Shown: positions 1 to 6,115 of the stretch, one piece after another | Layout: every line of letters begins with the position of its first letter | Position numbering within the stretch: the stretch's first letter is position 1 | Source: Pontiellaceae bacterium | GTDB lineage: Bacteria > Verrucomicrobiota > Kiritimatiellia > Kiritimatiellales > Tichowtungiaceae | Length of the DNA: 6,367 nt | Assembly (NCBI GenBank): GCA_025457785.1 | Contig: JALOTS010000179.1 | Location: forward strand, 1 to 6,367 | Direction of reading: 5' to 3' | Notes under the pieces: generated by a model | What the model was told of the DNA's origin: nothing | The model's input: the letters and a program-made list of their open reading frames with translations, nothing else | Database searches by the model: none | Program-made: the position numbers and the translations under genes

Positions 1-1158
1 ACCGCTTTATTTCGGTCGTGGACTACTGGATAGCCTTCGGCCTGCTCCTGTTTGTCTGCGGACACATGATTATGCAGACCATGCAGCCGGAGGATGAAAA
101 GAAGGGCCCCAAAAACCCTCTTCACCTGCCGACACTTCTGATGCTGGCCGTTGCGACCAGCATTGACGCTTTCGCCATCGGCATTACCCTCTCGATGCTG
201 CGCGTCTCCATTCTCCAGCCGGTCGTCATCATCGGTCTGGCAACCTTCGCGCTCTCCTTTATCGGCGTGTACTGCGGACGGCTCTTCGGCCGCTTCAACG
301 AAAAGAAAATGGAGGTGTTCGGCGGGCTGGCGCTGATCGGCATCGGCACGAAAATTCTGATCGACCATCTGATTAAAAACCACGAAATGTTCACCGACTT
401 GACCCCCATCTGGTTTGCATTCGGGCTCACCCTCGCCGCCGGACTGGCAACCGGCATCGGCAGCCTGCTGGCTTTCTTTACGCGACACACCCTCCCCGGG
501 CGGTTCTCCTTCTTTCTTGGAACCTCAACCGGACTGCTCCTCTGGACCGCATTCCGGCAGATGATGCCCCTCGCTGATACCCATTTCGGAAGCCCGCTCC
601 CGGCCATCAGCGCATTTTTTGCAGGATTCCTGATTACCGCGCTGATCGATAAGCTGGTTCCAAACTTTGGAAACCCCCACGAACCGCATCGCGTCGAAGA
701 CATGGCAGAAAACCCCGCCTTCCGCCGGATGGGCATGCCTGCGGTGCTGGCCCGCGCACAGCTTCCCGGAAGGTCTGGCCATCTTCATCGCGGCGCTGCA
801 CGCGCCCGCGCCGGTCGCCGTCGGAGCGGCCGTCGCGCTGGCGCTGCACAATATTCCCGAAGGCATTTCCGCCGCCCTGCCGATGTATCACGCCACCGGA
901 AGCCGCGCCAAAGCCTGCGGATTTTCCTCACTGACCGGACTGGCCGAACCGCTCGGCGCACTGATCGTTTACACCCTGCTCTACCGTTTTATGAACCAGG
1001 CGACGCTCGGCCTGCTCACCGCCGCCGGTGCCGGCATTATGGTTTTCATTGCGCTCGACGGACTGCTTCCTGCGGCACGGGCTTACGGGAAATATCATCC
1101 CGCCGTCTATGGTGTCCTGACCGGCATGCTGGCCGCCGCCGCCCTTGCACTGATCTGA
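1..1158 (+). pseudogene. MntP-like manganese exporter (C-terminal part) reading into a ZupT-like ZIP transporter, frameshifted
   Basis: The frame enters from the left edge (codons start at base 3), so the 5' end lies outside the window. Bases 3 to about 375 encode the second half of an MntP/YebN manganese exporter: a DYWIAFGLLLF helix, the conserved ATSIDAFAIG helix with its Asp, and the GGLALIGIGTKILIDHL ending. No stop follows. From about base 387 (an in-frame ATG with no Shine-Dalgarno) the protein is a ZupT-type ZIP transporter beginning with an AGLATGIGSLLAFF helix. Near 736-757 the frame changes by one base. The rest (AHSFPEG, ALHNIPEG, GLAEPLGA, the ZIP metal-binding helices) is read in the other frame to tandem stops TGA TAA at 1156-1161. 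The first metal motif has Ser where HNFPEG is usual. A true fusion protein and two genes joined by a sequence error both remain possible. The indel may be a real mutation or an assembly error. Family calls are firm; intactness is not. Confidence 0.8.
387..1158 (+). CDS. zupT: ZupT-like ZIP family divalent metal transporter domain (frame corrected)
   Basis: If the unit is separate, ZupT would start at the ATG at 387. ZIP proteins of this type move zinc, iron or other divalent metals across the inner membrane. Visible segments are an N-terminal helix (AGLATGIGSLLAFF), FFLGTSTGLLLW, ISAFFAGFLITALIDKLVP, a short hydrophilic loop with HEPHR, the HSFPEG and HNIPEG helices, the GLAEPLGALI helix and two last hydrophobic helices ending AAAALALI. 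Restoring the frame requires removing one base or adding two in about 736-757. After repair the length is about 257 residues, normal for ZupT. No ribosome binding site precedes 387, which favours translation as part of the upstream MntP reading frame. Substrate is inferred from family only. Confidence 0.6.
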
Positions 1159-1159
1159 T

Positions 1160-1165
1160 AAGGAA
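1160..1165 (+). promoter_or_regulatory. Shine-Dalgarno for the serpin gene
   Basis: AAGGAA lies five bases before the ATG at 1171 and overlaps the second stop codon of the transporter. This fixes the serpin start and indicates tight translational linkage with the upstream gene. Confidence 0.75.
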
Positions 1166-1170
1166 ACCCC

Positions 1171-2412
1171 ATGAAAAACAAATCCATCTCAGTCATTATT
1201 GCCGCATTGCTTATGTTCGGACTTGGACTGGCGGTGCCGTCAGTTTTAAAGAGAAAACCACCCGATGATGTAACACAGCTCGTTGCAGGCAATACTGATT
1301 TCGCGTGCAACCTGTATTCCCAACTCAAAAAAGAAAAAGGCAACCTTTTCTTCTCCCCGTATAGCATCTCGACCGCACTGGCCATGACCTATGCAGGCGC
1401 TCGCGGCAATACCGCCATCGAAATACAAAACACACTGCACTTCACCCCCGGTGAAAGAAAAACACATTCTGCATTCGCTCAACTGACTGCCGACCTTGAA
1501 CGGCTGCAAAAAAAGGGTTCCGTTCAACTGCTGGCTGCCAACTCTCTCTGGCCACAAAAAGGCTATCCGTTTCTCCCGGAATATCTGGCGTTAATAAAAT
1601 CCGACTACGGCGTGTCGATCACTCCGCTGGACTATCAGGGCCAAACTGAACCGGCAAGACAAACGATAAACCAATGGGTTGCAGAGAAGACCCATGACAA
1701 AATCAGGGATATCATCCCGCAGGGAAATCTTGACCCGTTAACCAGGCTTGTTCTGGTCAACGCCATCTATTTTAATGGGAATTGGGAAAGTCAGTTCGAA
1801 GCCAATCAGACCGTCAAATCCGATTTCTTTATCGCGCCGGACACAACCGTCCAAGCCCACATGATGACCCAGACGCATTCGTTCAGATATGCTGAAACAC
1901 ATAAACTTCAGATCGTCGAGCTTCCATACATCGGAAGAGAACTGTCCATGCTGATCCTCCTGCCTAAACCGAAAAACGGGCTTTCCTCAATCGAAGCCCG
2001 TCTTACCCGGAAACATATTAATCAATGGAAGAAAAGCCTCTCTGAACAGGAAATTGAAATTTATCTGCCAAAGTTTAGAATCACATGGGGTGCGGCTGAA
2101 CTCAACAGCCCGTTGCAACAGCTCGGAATGCTGGATGCGTTCAATGAACCCACAGCCGATTTCTCCGGGATGGATGGTACAAACCGGCTCTACATCAGCA
2201 AAATCCTCCACAAAGCATTCGTGGACGCGAACGAGGCCGGAACAGAGGCCGCCGCCGCCACTGTCGACGAAGGATGTGAACTTTGTGCTTCTATTGAAGA
2301 CCCGCCCCCGGTGTTCAGAGCCGACCATCCGTTTCTTTTTCTGATTCAGGAAAACCAAAACGGCAGCATCCTCTTCATGGGCAGAGTAACAGACCCGACA
2401 GCGTCGCCATAA
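1171..2412 (+). CDS. Serpin (serine/cysteine protease inhibitor), exported or membrane-anchored
   Basis: A 413-residue protein with a complete serpin fold signature. A basic N-terminus plus hydrophobic stretch (about residues 5-26) looks like a signal peptide or membrane anchor; no lipobox Cys is present. The serpin body starts near residue 40 with NLFFSPYSISTALAMTYAGA, then NAIYFNGNWESQF, ELPYIGRELSMLILLPKP, FVDANEAGTEAAAATV, and ends ADHPFLFLI...ILFMGRVTDP. The hinge EAGTEAAAAT (355-364) has the small residues needed for loop insertion, so it should be an inhibitor. Counting from Glu355 as P17 gives Leu371 as P1 and Cys372 as P1', suggesting an elastase-, chymotrypsin- or papain-like target; this is inference. 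The loop between hinge and ADHPF is about five residues longer than in alpha-1-antitrypsin. Cys369 and Cys372 form a CxxC in the loop; the only other Cys is near residue 46. It lies 12 bases after the ZIP transporter stops. Confidence 0.93.
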   Translation: MKNKSISVIIAALLMFGLGLAVPSVLKRKPPDDVTQLVAGNTDFACNLYSQLKKEKGNLFFSPYSISTALAMTYAGARGNTAIEIQNTLHFTPGERKTHSAFAQLTADLERLQKKGSVQLLAANSLWPQKGYPFLPEYLALIKSDYGVSITPLDYQGQTEPARQTINQWVAEKTHDKIRDIIPQGNLDPLTRLVLVNAIYFNGNWESQFEANQTVKSDFFIAPDTTVQAHMMTQTHSFRYAETHKLQIVELPYIGRELSMLILLPKPKNGLSSIEARLTRKHINQWKKSLSEQEIEIYLPKFRITWGAAELNSPLQQLGMLDAFNEPTADFSGMDGTNRLYISKILHKAFVDANEAGTEAAAATVDEGCELCASIEDPPPVFRADHPFLFLIQENQNGSILFMGRVTDPTASP

Positions 2413-2440
2413 ACAAAAAAACAACTGATACCAAAAGCAG

Positions 2441-2461
2441 AATGACCGTCCCGGTCGTTTT
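2441..2461 (+). terminator. Candidate rho-independent terminator of the serpin transcript
   Basis: An AATGACCG / CGGTCGTT stem (one T-G wobble) with a TCC loop is followed by a run of four Ts, 29 bases after the serpin stop. The T tract is short, so efficiency is uncertain. Confidence 0.45.
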
Positions 2462-2587
2462 CCGCCTCGGCGGATTTGCCGGAGGCAGAAAGCAAGCGGG
2501 ACGCGAAACGAGGCTTTCGAAACAAAAGCAACGACCGGAGGGAGCGGCCAACGTTTTCAACCATTCCCGCCCTGCAGTTTTTTAACG

Positions 2588-2607
2588 GCATCTCATTCGT
2601 GAAATGC
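2588..2607 (-). terminator. Stem-loop just after the queA stop codon
   Basis: An eight-pair stem with one wobble and a CGAA loop begins one base past the queA stop. No T tract follows on the minus strand, so it may stabilise the 3' end rather than terminate. Confidence 0.25.
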
Positions 2608-2608
2608 T

Positions 2609-3652
2609 CTAAATATCCCTCTTTTTCAGCAGGCAGGCATCGCCGTAGGAGTAGAAGCGATAGTTTTCTTTTTTGGCGTGGTCATAGGCGGCGTGCATGC
2701 GGTCGAGTCCGGCAAAGGCGGAAACGAGCATAAAAAGTGTTGAGCGCGGCAGGTGAAAGTTGGTCATCAGTAAATCGACCATTTTAAAAGGATAACCGGG
2801 CGTGATGAAAATATCCGTTTCACCGGTGAACGGATGGATAACTCCCGGCGCTGTTGCCGCGCTTTCGAGCAGGCGCAGCGACGTGGTGCCGATAGCAACA
2901 ATCCGTCCGCCCGCAATGCGCGTCGCATTGATCCGGTCAACGGTTTTCTGACTCACCGTCCCCCACTCCGCGTGCATGATATGATCCTCGGTATCGTCCG
3001 CTTTAACCGGAAGGAAGGTTCCGGCACCGACGTGCAGCGTCACGGTCTCAAAAGCGATGCCCCGTTTTTCCAGGGCCTGGAACAGTTCCGTGGTAAAATG
3101 GAGTCCGGCGGTCGGCGCGGCAACCGCCCCTTCGTGTTGAGCGAAAATGGTTTGGTAATTCCGGCGGTCACTGGCGTTTTCTTCCGCATCGTTGCGGCGC
3201 GAGATATAGGGCGGAAGCGGCATCCGTCCGCAGGTTTCCAACCATTGGAAAAGAGACTCGCCGCCGCAATTGAAACGCAGCCGGATGTCGCCGCCGTCGC
3301 GCTTTTCGGTAACCTCGGCGAAAAAACCGGGAGCAAAATCAATGCGGCTGCCCGCTTTCAGCCGCTTGCCGGGCTTAACAAAAGCAAACCATTCGTTATC
3401 GGCGGTGCGCATGTGCAGCGTGGCTTCAATCTTCACCGCACCGCGCAGACCGTCGAGCCGCGCAGGAATCACCTTGGTATTATTGCCGATCAACAGGTCG
3501 CCGGGCCGCAGAAGGCCCGGCAGATCGCGGACAATGCGGTCGGAAAAACCGGTGCCGGTTAAATCAAGCAGGCGGGCCGAATCGCGGGGGCTGGCCGGGC
3601 AGTCCGCGATAAAGCCTCTCGGCAAATCAAAATCAAACAGATCTACTTTCAT
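2609..3652 (-). CDS. queA: S-adenosylmethionine:tRNA ribosyltransferase-isomerase QueA
   Basis: This cytoplasmic enzyme transfers and isomerises the ribosyl moiety of S-adenosylmethionine onto preQ1 at position 34 of GUN-anticodon tRNAs, giving epoxyqueuosine, the penultimate step of queuosine synthesis. The 347-residue product is close to the usual length (about 340-360). Family signatures in order are MKVDLFDFDLP, GDLLIGNNTKVIPARL, PLPPYISR, NYQTIFA, AAPTAGLHFT, LHVGAGTFLPVK, HIMHAEW, IVAIGTTSLRLLES, TDIFITPGYPF, LLMTNFHLPRSTLFMLVSAF and the closing YRFYSYGDACLL. The start at MKVDLFDF was chosen from this family N-terminus; an in-frame ATG 15 codons upstream adds non-conserved sequence. Neither start has a good Shine-Dalgarno. 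It is convergent with the serpin. Its upstream side abuts the transposase remnant, so its promoter may lie in or next to old IS sequence. No tgt or other queuosine gene is visible here. Confidence 0.95.
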   Translation of the reverse strand: MKVDLFDFDLPRGFIADCPASPRDSARLLDLTGTGFSDRIVRDLPGLLRPGDLLIGNNTKVIPARLDGLRGAVKIEATLHMRTADNEWFAFVKPGKRLKAGSRIDFAPGFFAEVTEKRDGGDIRLRFNCGGESLFQWLETCGRMPLPPYISRRNDAEENASDRRNYQTIFAQHEGAVAAPTAGLHFTTELFQALEKRGIAFETVTLHVGAGTFLPVKADDTEDHIMHAEWGTVSQKTVDRINATRIAGGRIVAIGTTSLRLLESAATAPGVIHPFTGETDIFITPGYPFKMVDLLMTNFHLPRSTLFMLVSAFAGLDRMHAAYDHAKKENYRFYSYGDACLLKKRDI

Positions 3653-3696
3653 AGAGTGGAGTGATGAAATAAAGGAACGCGAGACGGTTGGGAACA

Positions 3697-3985
3697 AAAA
3701 ACCGCAAGTTTCTCACCTTGATTTCTTCGGTGGATGACTCTTCCGTTAAACGCCCTTTCCGATTGCCGATCCTGCAAAATCCGCTGAGCACTCAAGCCGG
3801 GCTTAATTCATTCGCGAATATACGGATCGTGCGTCAAACACAGACTCTTCCTCCCGGCGGTCGAAATGGTACACGTTGAACTGCCGCCGGAATAGTTTCT
3901 AACCGTCGCGCGATGAATCCCGAGTCCCCGGGAAATGCGCCGTACGCCCCAGCCGAGCTCGCCCAATTGTTTTATCGTCAATCAT
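3697..3985 (-). pseudogene. Eroded N-terminal remnant of an IS21-family transposase (IstA type)
   Basis: On the minus strand an ATG at 3985 opens MIDDKTIG. After a one-base shift the next frame reads LGWGVRRISRGLGIHRATVRNY (3892-3957), a resolvase-type helix-turn-helix as at the start of IstA. The same frame continues past an in-frame TGA (3808-3810) into HDPYIRE and GLSAQRILQD, which match the DPY...GLSA.RI..D pattern following the HTH in this family. The DDE catalytic region is missing and the match fades near 3700, about 45 bases before queA. At least one frameshift and one stop make it nonfunctional. Confidence rests on the HTH and the spacing of the later motif; a related HTH recombinase is the main alternative. 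Confidence 0.65.
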
Positions 3986-4006
3986 ACTCACTTTGAGTCC
4001 ACTTCT

Positions 4007-4053
4007 CGCCTCTCTCTGAACGAGCTTGCGAGCGATAGAGTGAAGGCGCTGGT
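4007..4053. repeat. 47-bp dispersed repeat, copy 1
   Basis: Matches 6116-6162 at 43 of 47 positions in the same orientation. The core, identical over 21 bases in both copies, runs from GCTTGCGAGC through GATAGAGTGAA. It contains weak dyad symmetry (CTCTCT against ATAGAG). It sits 42 bases past the last stop of the decayed minus-strand gene and next to the transposase remnant. Confidence 0.85.
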
Positions 4054-4095
4054 CGTGTGTTTTTTGTTTTTCACATTGCAGATATCAGCTCTGGA

Positions 4096-4322
4096 TTATC
4101 CATTAGGCTCAAGAGAGTACTGGACAATATCTGAGCCTGAGCTCCCCTCGAATATTACAAAGCCGCCGGGCTTCCCCTTGGTGAGCAGTTTTGTTATAGC
4201 TGTTCACACATCGACATTCGCGGATGCTGGCTCATCGGTCGCTCGCTTGCCTGTAAATATTGCGGCAAAAAACAAAATTATTCCCGCCGTAACAACAATT
4301 CCTGAATCATATATACGTTCAT
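4096..4322 (-). pseudogene. Decayed gene for a small membrane-anchored protein of unknown function
   Basis: An ATG at 4322 preceded by AAAGGAAA starts a frame that stops after 14 codons. Supplying one base after ATGAA gives M-(K)-RIYDSG, then a transmembrane helix IVVTAGIILFFAAIFTG, a short linker to ANVDV, and a TGA at 4204-4206. Beyond that stop the same frame reads TAITKLLTKGKPGGFVIFEG and on to VQYSLEPNG before TAA at 4096. The second part looks like real protein: no rare-codon noise and a beta-rich pattern GGFVIFEG...DIVQYSLE. I read it as one gene, an N-terminal membrane anchor plus small cytoplasmic or periplasmic domain, broken by a frameshift at the start and a nonsense codon. A short intact protein ending at 4204 from a TTG at 4395 is a weaker alternative. 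I do not recognise the domain. Confidence 0.5.
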
Positions 4323-4400
4323 TTTTCGTTTCCTTTGCACACCCGGCCTCTGGGGCGGCGCAGTAGCGACGTACCCGGAAGGCCGTTGTTCGCAATGGAT

Positions 4401-4994
4401 CTACTTTCTTTCCTTATAGACCGTATCTACCGCCAACCCCGCCGCCAGCAAAAGAAGTGCTTTCGCGGGTCCAGGATCCTGATTCAGGGCAATGATGTAG
4501 TTGTCGGCGGATGTGAACAGTTCTTTCCCGATCCCCGCCCATTTCTTCGTGATTGTGCCGATTTCCTTCTCGGCCTTATCGAGAAAACGGAAGGTCCATC
4601 CTTTCCAATCGCCCTTTACCAGGGCGACTTCATTGCCTGTGACATCAAAAACACGAAATGCCCCGCCGAGAGAAAACACCTTGCTTTGGAACCACCCGAC
4701 AACTGTCCCGTCTTTATCCAAGATGTTGACCTTCGATCTGAACAGCGTGAAACCTCGTTGGATGGAAAACAGCAGTTTGGTTTCATCCTCCGGATTATCC
4801 CCCTCATAGACGAAGACTTTCGTTGGCAGAAGCTGTTTGTTCACCAGAAACCGAAGCACATGAACGAGCCCGCCGGGCTTCTCTCTCGCAATCCCCAATT
4901 GCTGCTGTGTCTGCGGATCAAGGATGTCATAGGTGTCTGCGAGCTTGAGAAAGCCAACCCGTTCCCGAATGAAGTATGTCCCTTTATTCAGCAT
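4401..4994 (-). CDS. LURP-one-related / phospholipid-scramblase-like (tubby-type beta-barrel) protein
   Basis: A 197-residue protein whose pattern matches the bacterial LOR/scramblase-like superfamily. It has an N-terminal MLNKGTYFIRERVGFLKL, a DILDPQTQQQLG strand pair, repeated beta units such as NILDKDGTVVGWFQSK and FRVFDVTGNEVALVKGDW, then WTFRFLDKAEKEIGTITKKW. It ends in a hydrophobic helix AKALLLLAAGLAVDTVYKERK, equivalent to the core helix of this fold. The helix is usually buried in the barrel rather than membrane spanning. The start at 4994 is fixed by AAGGAG six bases upstream; the longer frame to 5078 adds unconserved residues. Function in bacteria is not established; lipid or membrane association is inferred from the family name only. 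It lies 85 bases downstream of the toxin gene on the same strand and could share its transcript. Confidence 0.75.
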   Translation of the reverse strand: MLNKGTYFIRERVGFLKLADTYDILDPQTQQQLGIAREKPGGLVHVLRFLVNKQLLPTKVFVYEGDNPEDETKLLFSIQRGFTLFRSKVNILDKDGTVVGWFQSKVFSLGGAFRVFDVTGNEVALVKGDWKGWTFRFLDKAEKEIGTITKKWAGIGKELFTSADNYIIALNQDPGPAKALLLLAAGLAVDTVYKERK

Positions 4995-5000
4995 GATCTT

Positions 5001-5006
5001 CTCCTT
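5001..5006 (-). promoter_or_regulatory. Shine-Dalgarno deciding the start of the LURP-one-like gene
   Basis: AAGGAG on the minus strand, six bases before the ATG at 4994, rejects the longer upstream reading. Confidence 0.8.
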
Positions 5007-5079
5007 CGTATTGTTCAAACGTTGGCGTTCACCATTCGCCGCGACGGGCGGCAATAGGGTGCGACGCGTTGGTAGCATC

Positions 5080-5466
5080 CTACGTCTTTATGTAAGATGG
5101 AGTCAACCCCTTGAACATTGGATAGTGCTTAATGTTGAGTGTCTTCAATTCTGCATTCTCTGCATCGGCGGTAGCGGCGATAATGGCATCGGCCAAACCA
5201 ATGCCATGCGACTTGGCGTAGTCTCTTTTGTAAAGACCACCTGATTTGGCAAGAATTGGCGACACGGGGATTACCCGAAACAGGGAAATCAGGTTATCCA
5301 GAGTATTTAGTTCGTCATTTCCTCTGACACCTGCATAAAGCTCGGCCACAACAATGCTTGAGAGGATGATTCGATTCGAGCTGGCTTTTACTATATCAAC
5401 AGCCCTCGGGTAACCCCGGAGAAAATCAACCATGATATCTGTGTCAATAAGGATTGGCTTTGCCAT
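5080..5466 (-). CDS. vapC: VapC-type PIN-domain ribonuclease toxin
   Basis: A 128-residue PIN-domain protein, the usual VapC size. The acidic residues expected to bind metal are Asp8 (ILIDTDIMVDFL), Glu42 (VVAELYAGV) and Asp93 (GLADAIIAATA), followed by LKTLNIKHYPMF, where many homologues have TLN.KHF. VapC toxins are magnesium-dependent endoribonucleases that cut tRNA or rRNA and arrest growth; the target here cannot be read from sequence. The start at 5466 lies four bases after the antitoxin stop, with AGGAG (5475-5479) inside the end of the antitoxin gene, so the two are translationally coupled. The upstream extension to 5547 overlaps the antitoxin and is rejected. The toxin appears intact. 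Confidence 0.9.
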   Translation of the reverse strand: MAKPILIDTDIMVDFLRGYPRAVDIVKASSNRIILSSIVVAELYAGVRGNDELNTLDNLISLFRVIPVSPILAKSGGLYKRDYAKSHGIGLADAIIAATADAENAELKTLNIKHYPMFKGLTPSYIKT

Positions 5467-5470
5467 AGTT

Positions 5471-5704
5471 TCAGCTCCTGTCCCATGTTCGCCGAGCTGC
5501 ATAAAAGTCAGGCAAATCGTCGCGATCTTGCCACATGCCTGCTGCACTGTTCAATATGGTTTCTCGACGACTTCCGCTGGTCAGTTCGATAAAACGATCT
5601 ACGGCCTCGCGAATAAGTTGCGCCTGATTCTTGCCCGTGGATGCCGCCAGGGTTGTCAGTCCACCGCGCTCTTCTTCGGTCAAATAAATTTGAGTTCGTA
5701 CCAT
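5471..5704 (-). CDS. vapB: Ribbon-helix-helix antitoxin of the VapBC pair
   Basis: A 77-residue protein. The N-terminal MVRTQIYLTEEERGGLTTLAA is the beta strand and first helix of a ribbon-helix-helix DNA-binding domain; GKNQAQLIREAVDRFIE is the second helix. The C-terminal tail AAGMWQDRDDLPDFYAARRTWDR is the toxin-binding segment common in RHH antitoxins paired with PIN toxins. As a dimer it should neutralise the toxin and repress its own promoter. The start at 5704 is preceded by a G-rich Shine-Dalgarno (GGGGGTG, six bases away). A much longer open frame upstream to 6094 is an artefact of the 66-bp tandem repeat, whose length is a multiple of three. Confidence 0.88.
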   Translation of the reverse strand: MVRTQIYLTEEERGGLTTLAASTGKNQAQLIREAVDRFIELTSGSRRETILNSAAGMWQDRDDLPDFYAARRTWDRS

Positions 5705-5716
5705 ATTACACCCCCG

Positions 5717-5740
5717 ATGTATGCAATATACATTATACAT
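5717..5740. promoter_or_regulatory. Operator-like repeats in the vapBC promoter
   Basis: ATGTAT at 5717-5722 is inverted as ATACAT at 5735-5740, with another ATACAT at 5728-5733. These overlap the -10 region and the 5' leader, the place where RHH antitoxins normally autoregulate. Binding is inferred. Confidence 0.45.
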
Positions 5741-5757
5741 TACCTTTGATTTGTCAA
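5732..5757 (-). promoter_or_regulatory. vapBC promoter
   Basis: On the minus strand TTGACA (5752-5757) and TATAAT (5732-5737) are both perfect sigma-70 hexamers. The spacer is only 14 bp, shorter than optimal, so the real -10 may be shifted or an activator may help. Confidence 0.55.
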
Positions 5758-5764
5758 GGCCAGT

Positions 5765-5778
5765 GTACAAATCTGTAC
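5765..5778. promoter_or_regulatory. Small palindrome upstream of the vapBC -35
   Basis: GTACAAATCTGTAC has 5-bp arms and lies seven bases upstream of the -35. It could bind a regulator, but a palindrome this short could occur by chance. Confidence 0.25.
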
Positions 5779-5814
5779 GTTTCGCGACCGAAGGGAACGG
5801 TTCAAATGTTGGCA

Positions 5815-5832
5815 GTCTGCCGCAAGGCGGAC
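5815..5832 (+). other. Hairpin with GCAA tetraloop
   Basis: GTCTGCC / GGCGGAC, seven pairs with one wobble, capped by GCAA (a GNRA loop). There is no T tract, so it is not a terminator. It may be part of a structured transcript together with the repeats to its right. Confidence 0.4.
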
Positions 5833-5865
5833 AATAAAGTCCACGGATATGAGCATACCCTGCAT

Positions 5866-5931
5866 GCGGAAACAACCGCTCACCCTGCGTGCGCTCATTC
5901 GCCCTCCGGGAACGACCGGAAGACCCTTTTC
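5866..5931. repeat. 66-bp tandem repeat, unit 1
   Basis: Identical to the next unit over all 66 bases. Each unit can fold two short hairpins: GCGG-AAACAA-CCGC at its start and TCCGG-GAACGA-CCGGA near its end. Confidence 0.97.
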
Positions 5932-5997
5932 GCGGAAACAACCGCTCACCCTGCGTGCGCTCATTCGCCCTCCGGGAACGACCGGAAGACCCTTTTC
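5932..5997. repeat. 66-bp tandem repeat, unit 2
   Basis: Perfect copy immediately following unit 1. Its last bases (from 5989) form the left arm of the terminator-like hairpin. Complete identity implies a recent duplication or one maintained by slippage. Confidence 0.97.
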
Positions 5998-6030
5998 CAA
6001 ACACCGGAAAAACGGGTTTAAAATTTTTTT
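5989..6030 (+). terminator. Candidate terminator after the tandem repeat
   Basis: ACCC-TTTTCC pairs with GGAAAA-(AC)-GGGT around an AAACACC loop, a ten-pair stem with a two-base bulge. It is followed by TTAAAA and a run of seven Ts at 6024-6030. It points to a plus-strand transcript over 5780-6020, although no plus-strand gene is visible. Confidence 0.4.
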
Positions 6031-6115
6031 GCCCTGTTGACCCGAAGCAGCGCGCAGATAATTTCCGAAGGAAACAGGGCGAAGCCCGGTTCAAACTTCA
6101 GCCATATGAACGTTA

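Larger units (their letters stand above)
2413..2608. other. Hairpin-rich spacer between convergent serpin and queA
   Basis: This spacer separates two convergent genes and contains no credible ORF. It holds the terminator-like hairpin at 2441-2459 and a GC-rich hairpin at 2464-2486 (GCCTC/GAGGC outer stem, GGC/GCC inner stem). There is also a 9-bp inverted pair, CCGGTCGTT at 2451-2459 and AACGACCGG at 2530-2538, which could enclose the GC-rich hairpin. A T6 tract sits at 2577-2582 and a further stem at 2588-2607. It probably serves transcription termination from both sides. Confidence 0.5.

Noticed and set aside
122..736. Long minus-strand ORF opposite the transporter
   Set aside because: Shadow of the transporter coding frame with no recognisable protein.
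2834..3562. Long plus-strand ORF opposite queA
   Set aside because: Shadow of queA, which matches its family along its whole length on the other strand.
3935..4366. Plus-strand ORF of 143 codons
   Set aside because: It runs antisense across the transposase remnant, the 47-bp repeat and the decayed membrane gene, has no ribosome binding site, and shows no recognisable protein. The minus strand explains the sequence better.
2532..5813. Short similar motifs in spacers (CGACCGRAGGGARCGG at 2532 and 5785; GTTCAAAYGTTGGC at 5013 and 5800, degenerate at 2547)
   Set aside because: Matches of 14-16 bases with one or two mismatches are expected by chance in a window this size. Only a genome-wide count would make them meaningful.
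5866..5997. CRISPR array
   Set aside because: The two units are directly adjacent with no spacers, and each is longer than a CRISPR repeat.
6031..6080. Inverted pair GCCCTGTT / AACAGGGC as ends of a small mobile element
   Set aside because: Eight-base arms 34 bases apart are not rare by chance, and no target-site duplication is visible.
5705..6094. Long N-terminal extension of the antitoxin
   Set aside because: Open only because the 66-bp repeat is a multiple of three. It would read through the promoter and operator, and the antitoxin fold starts at 5704.
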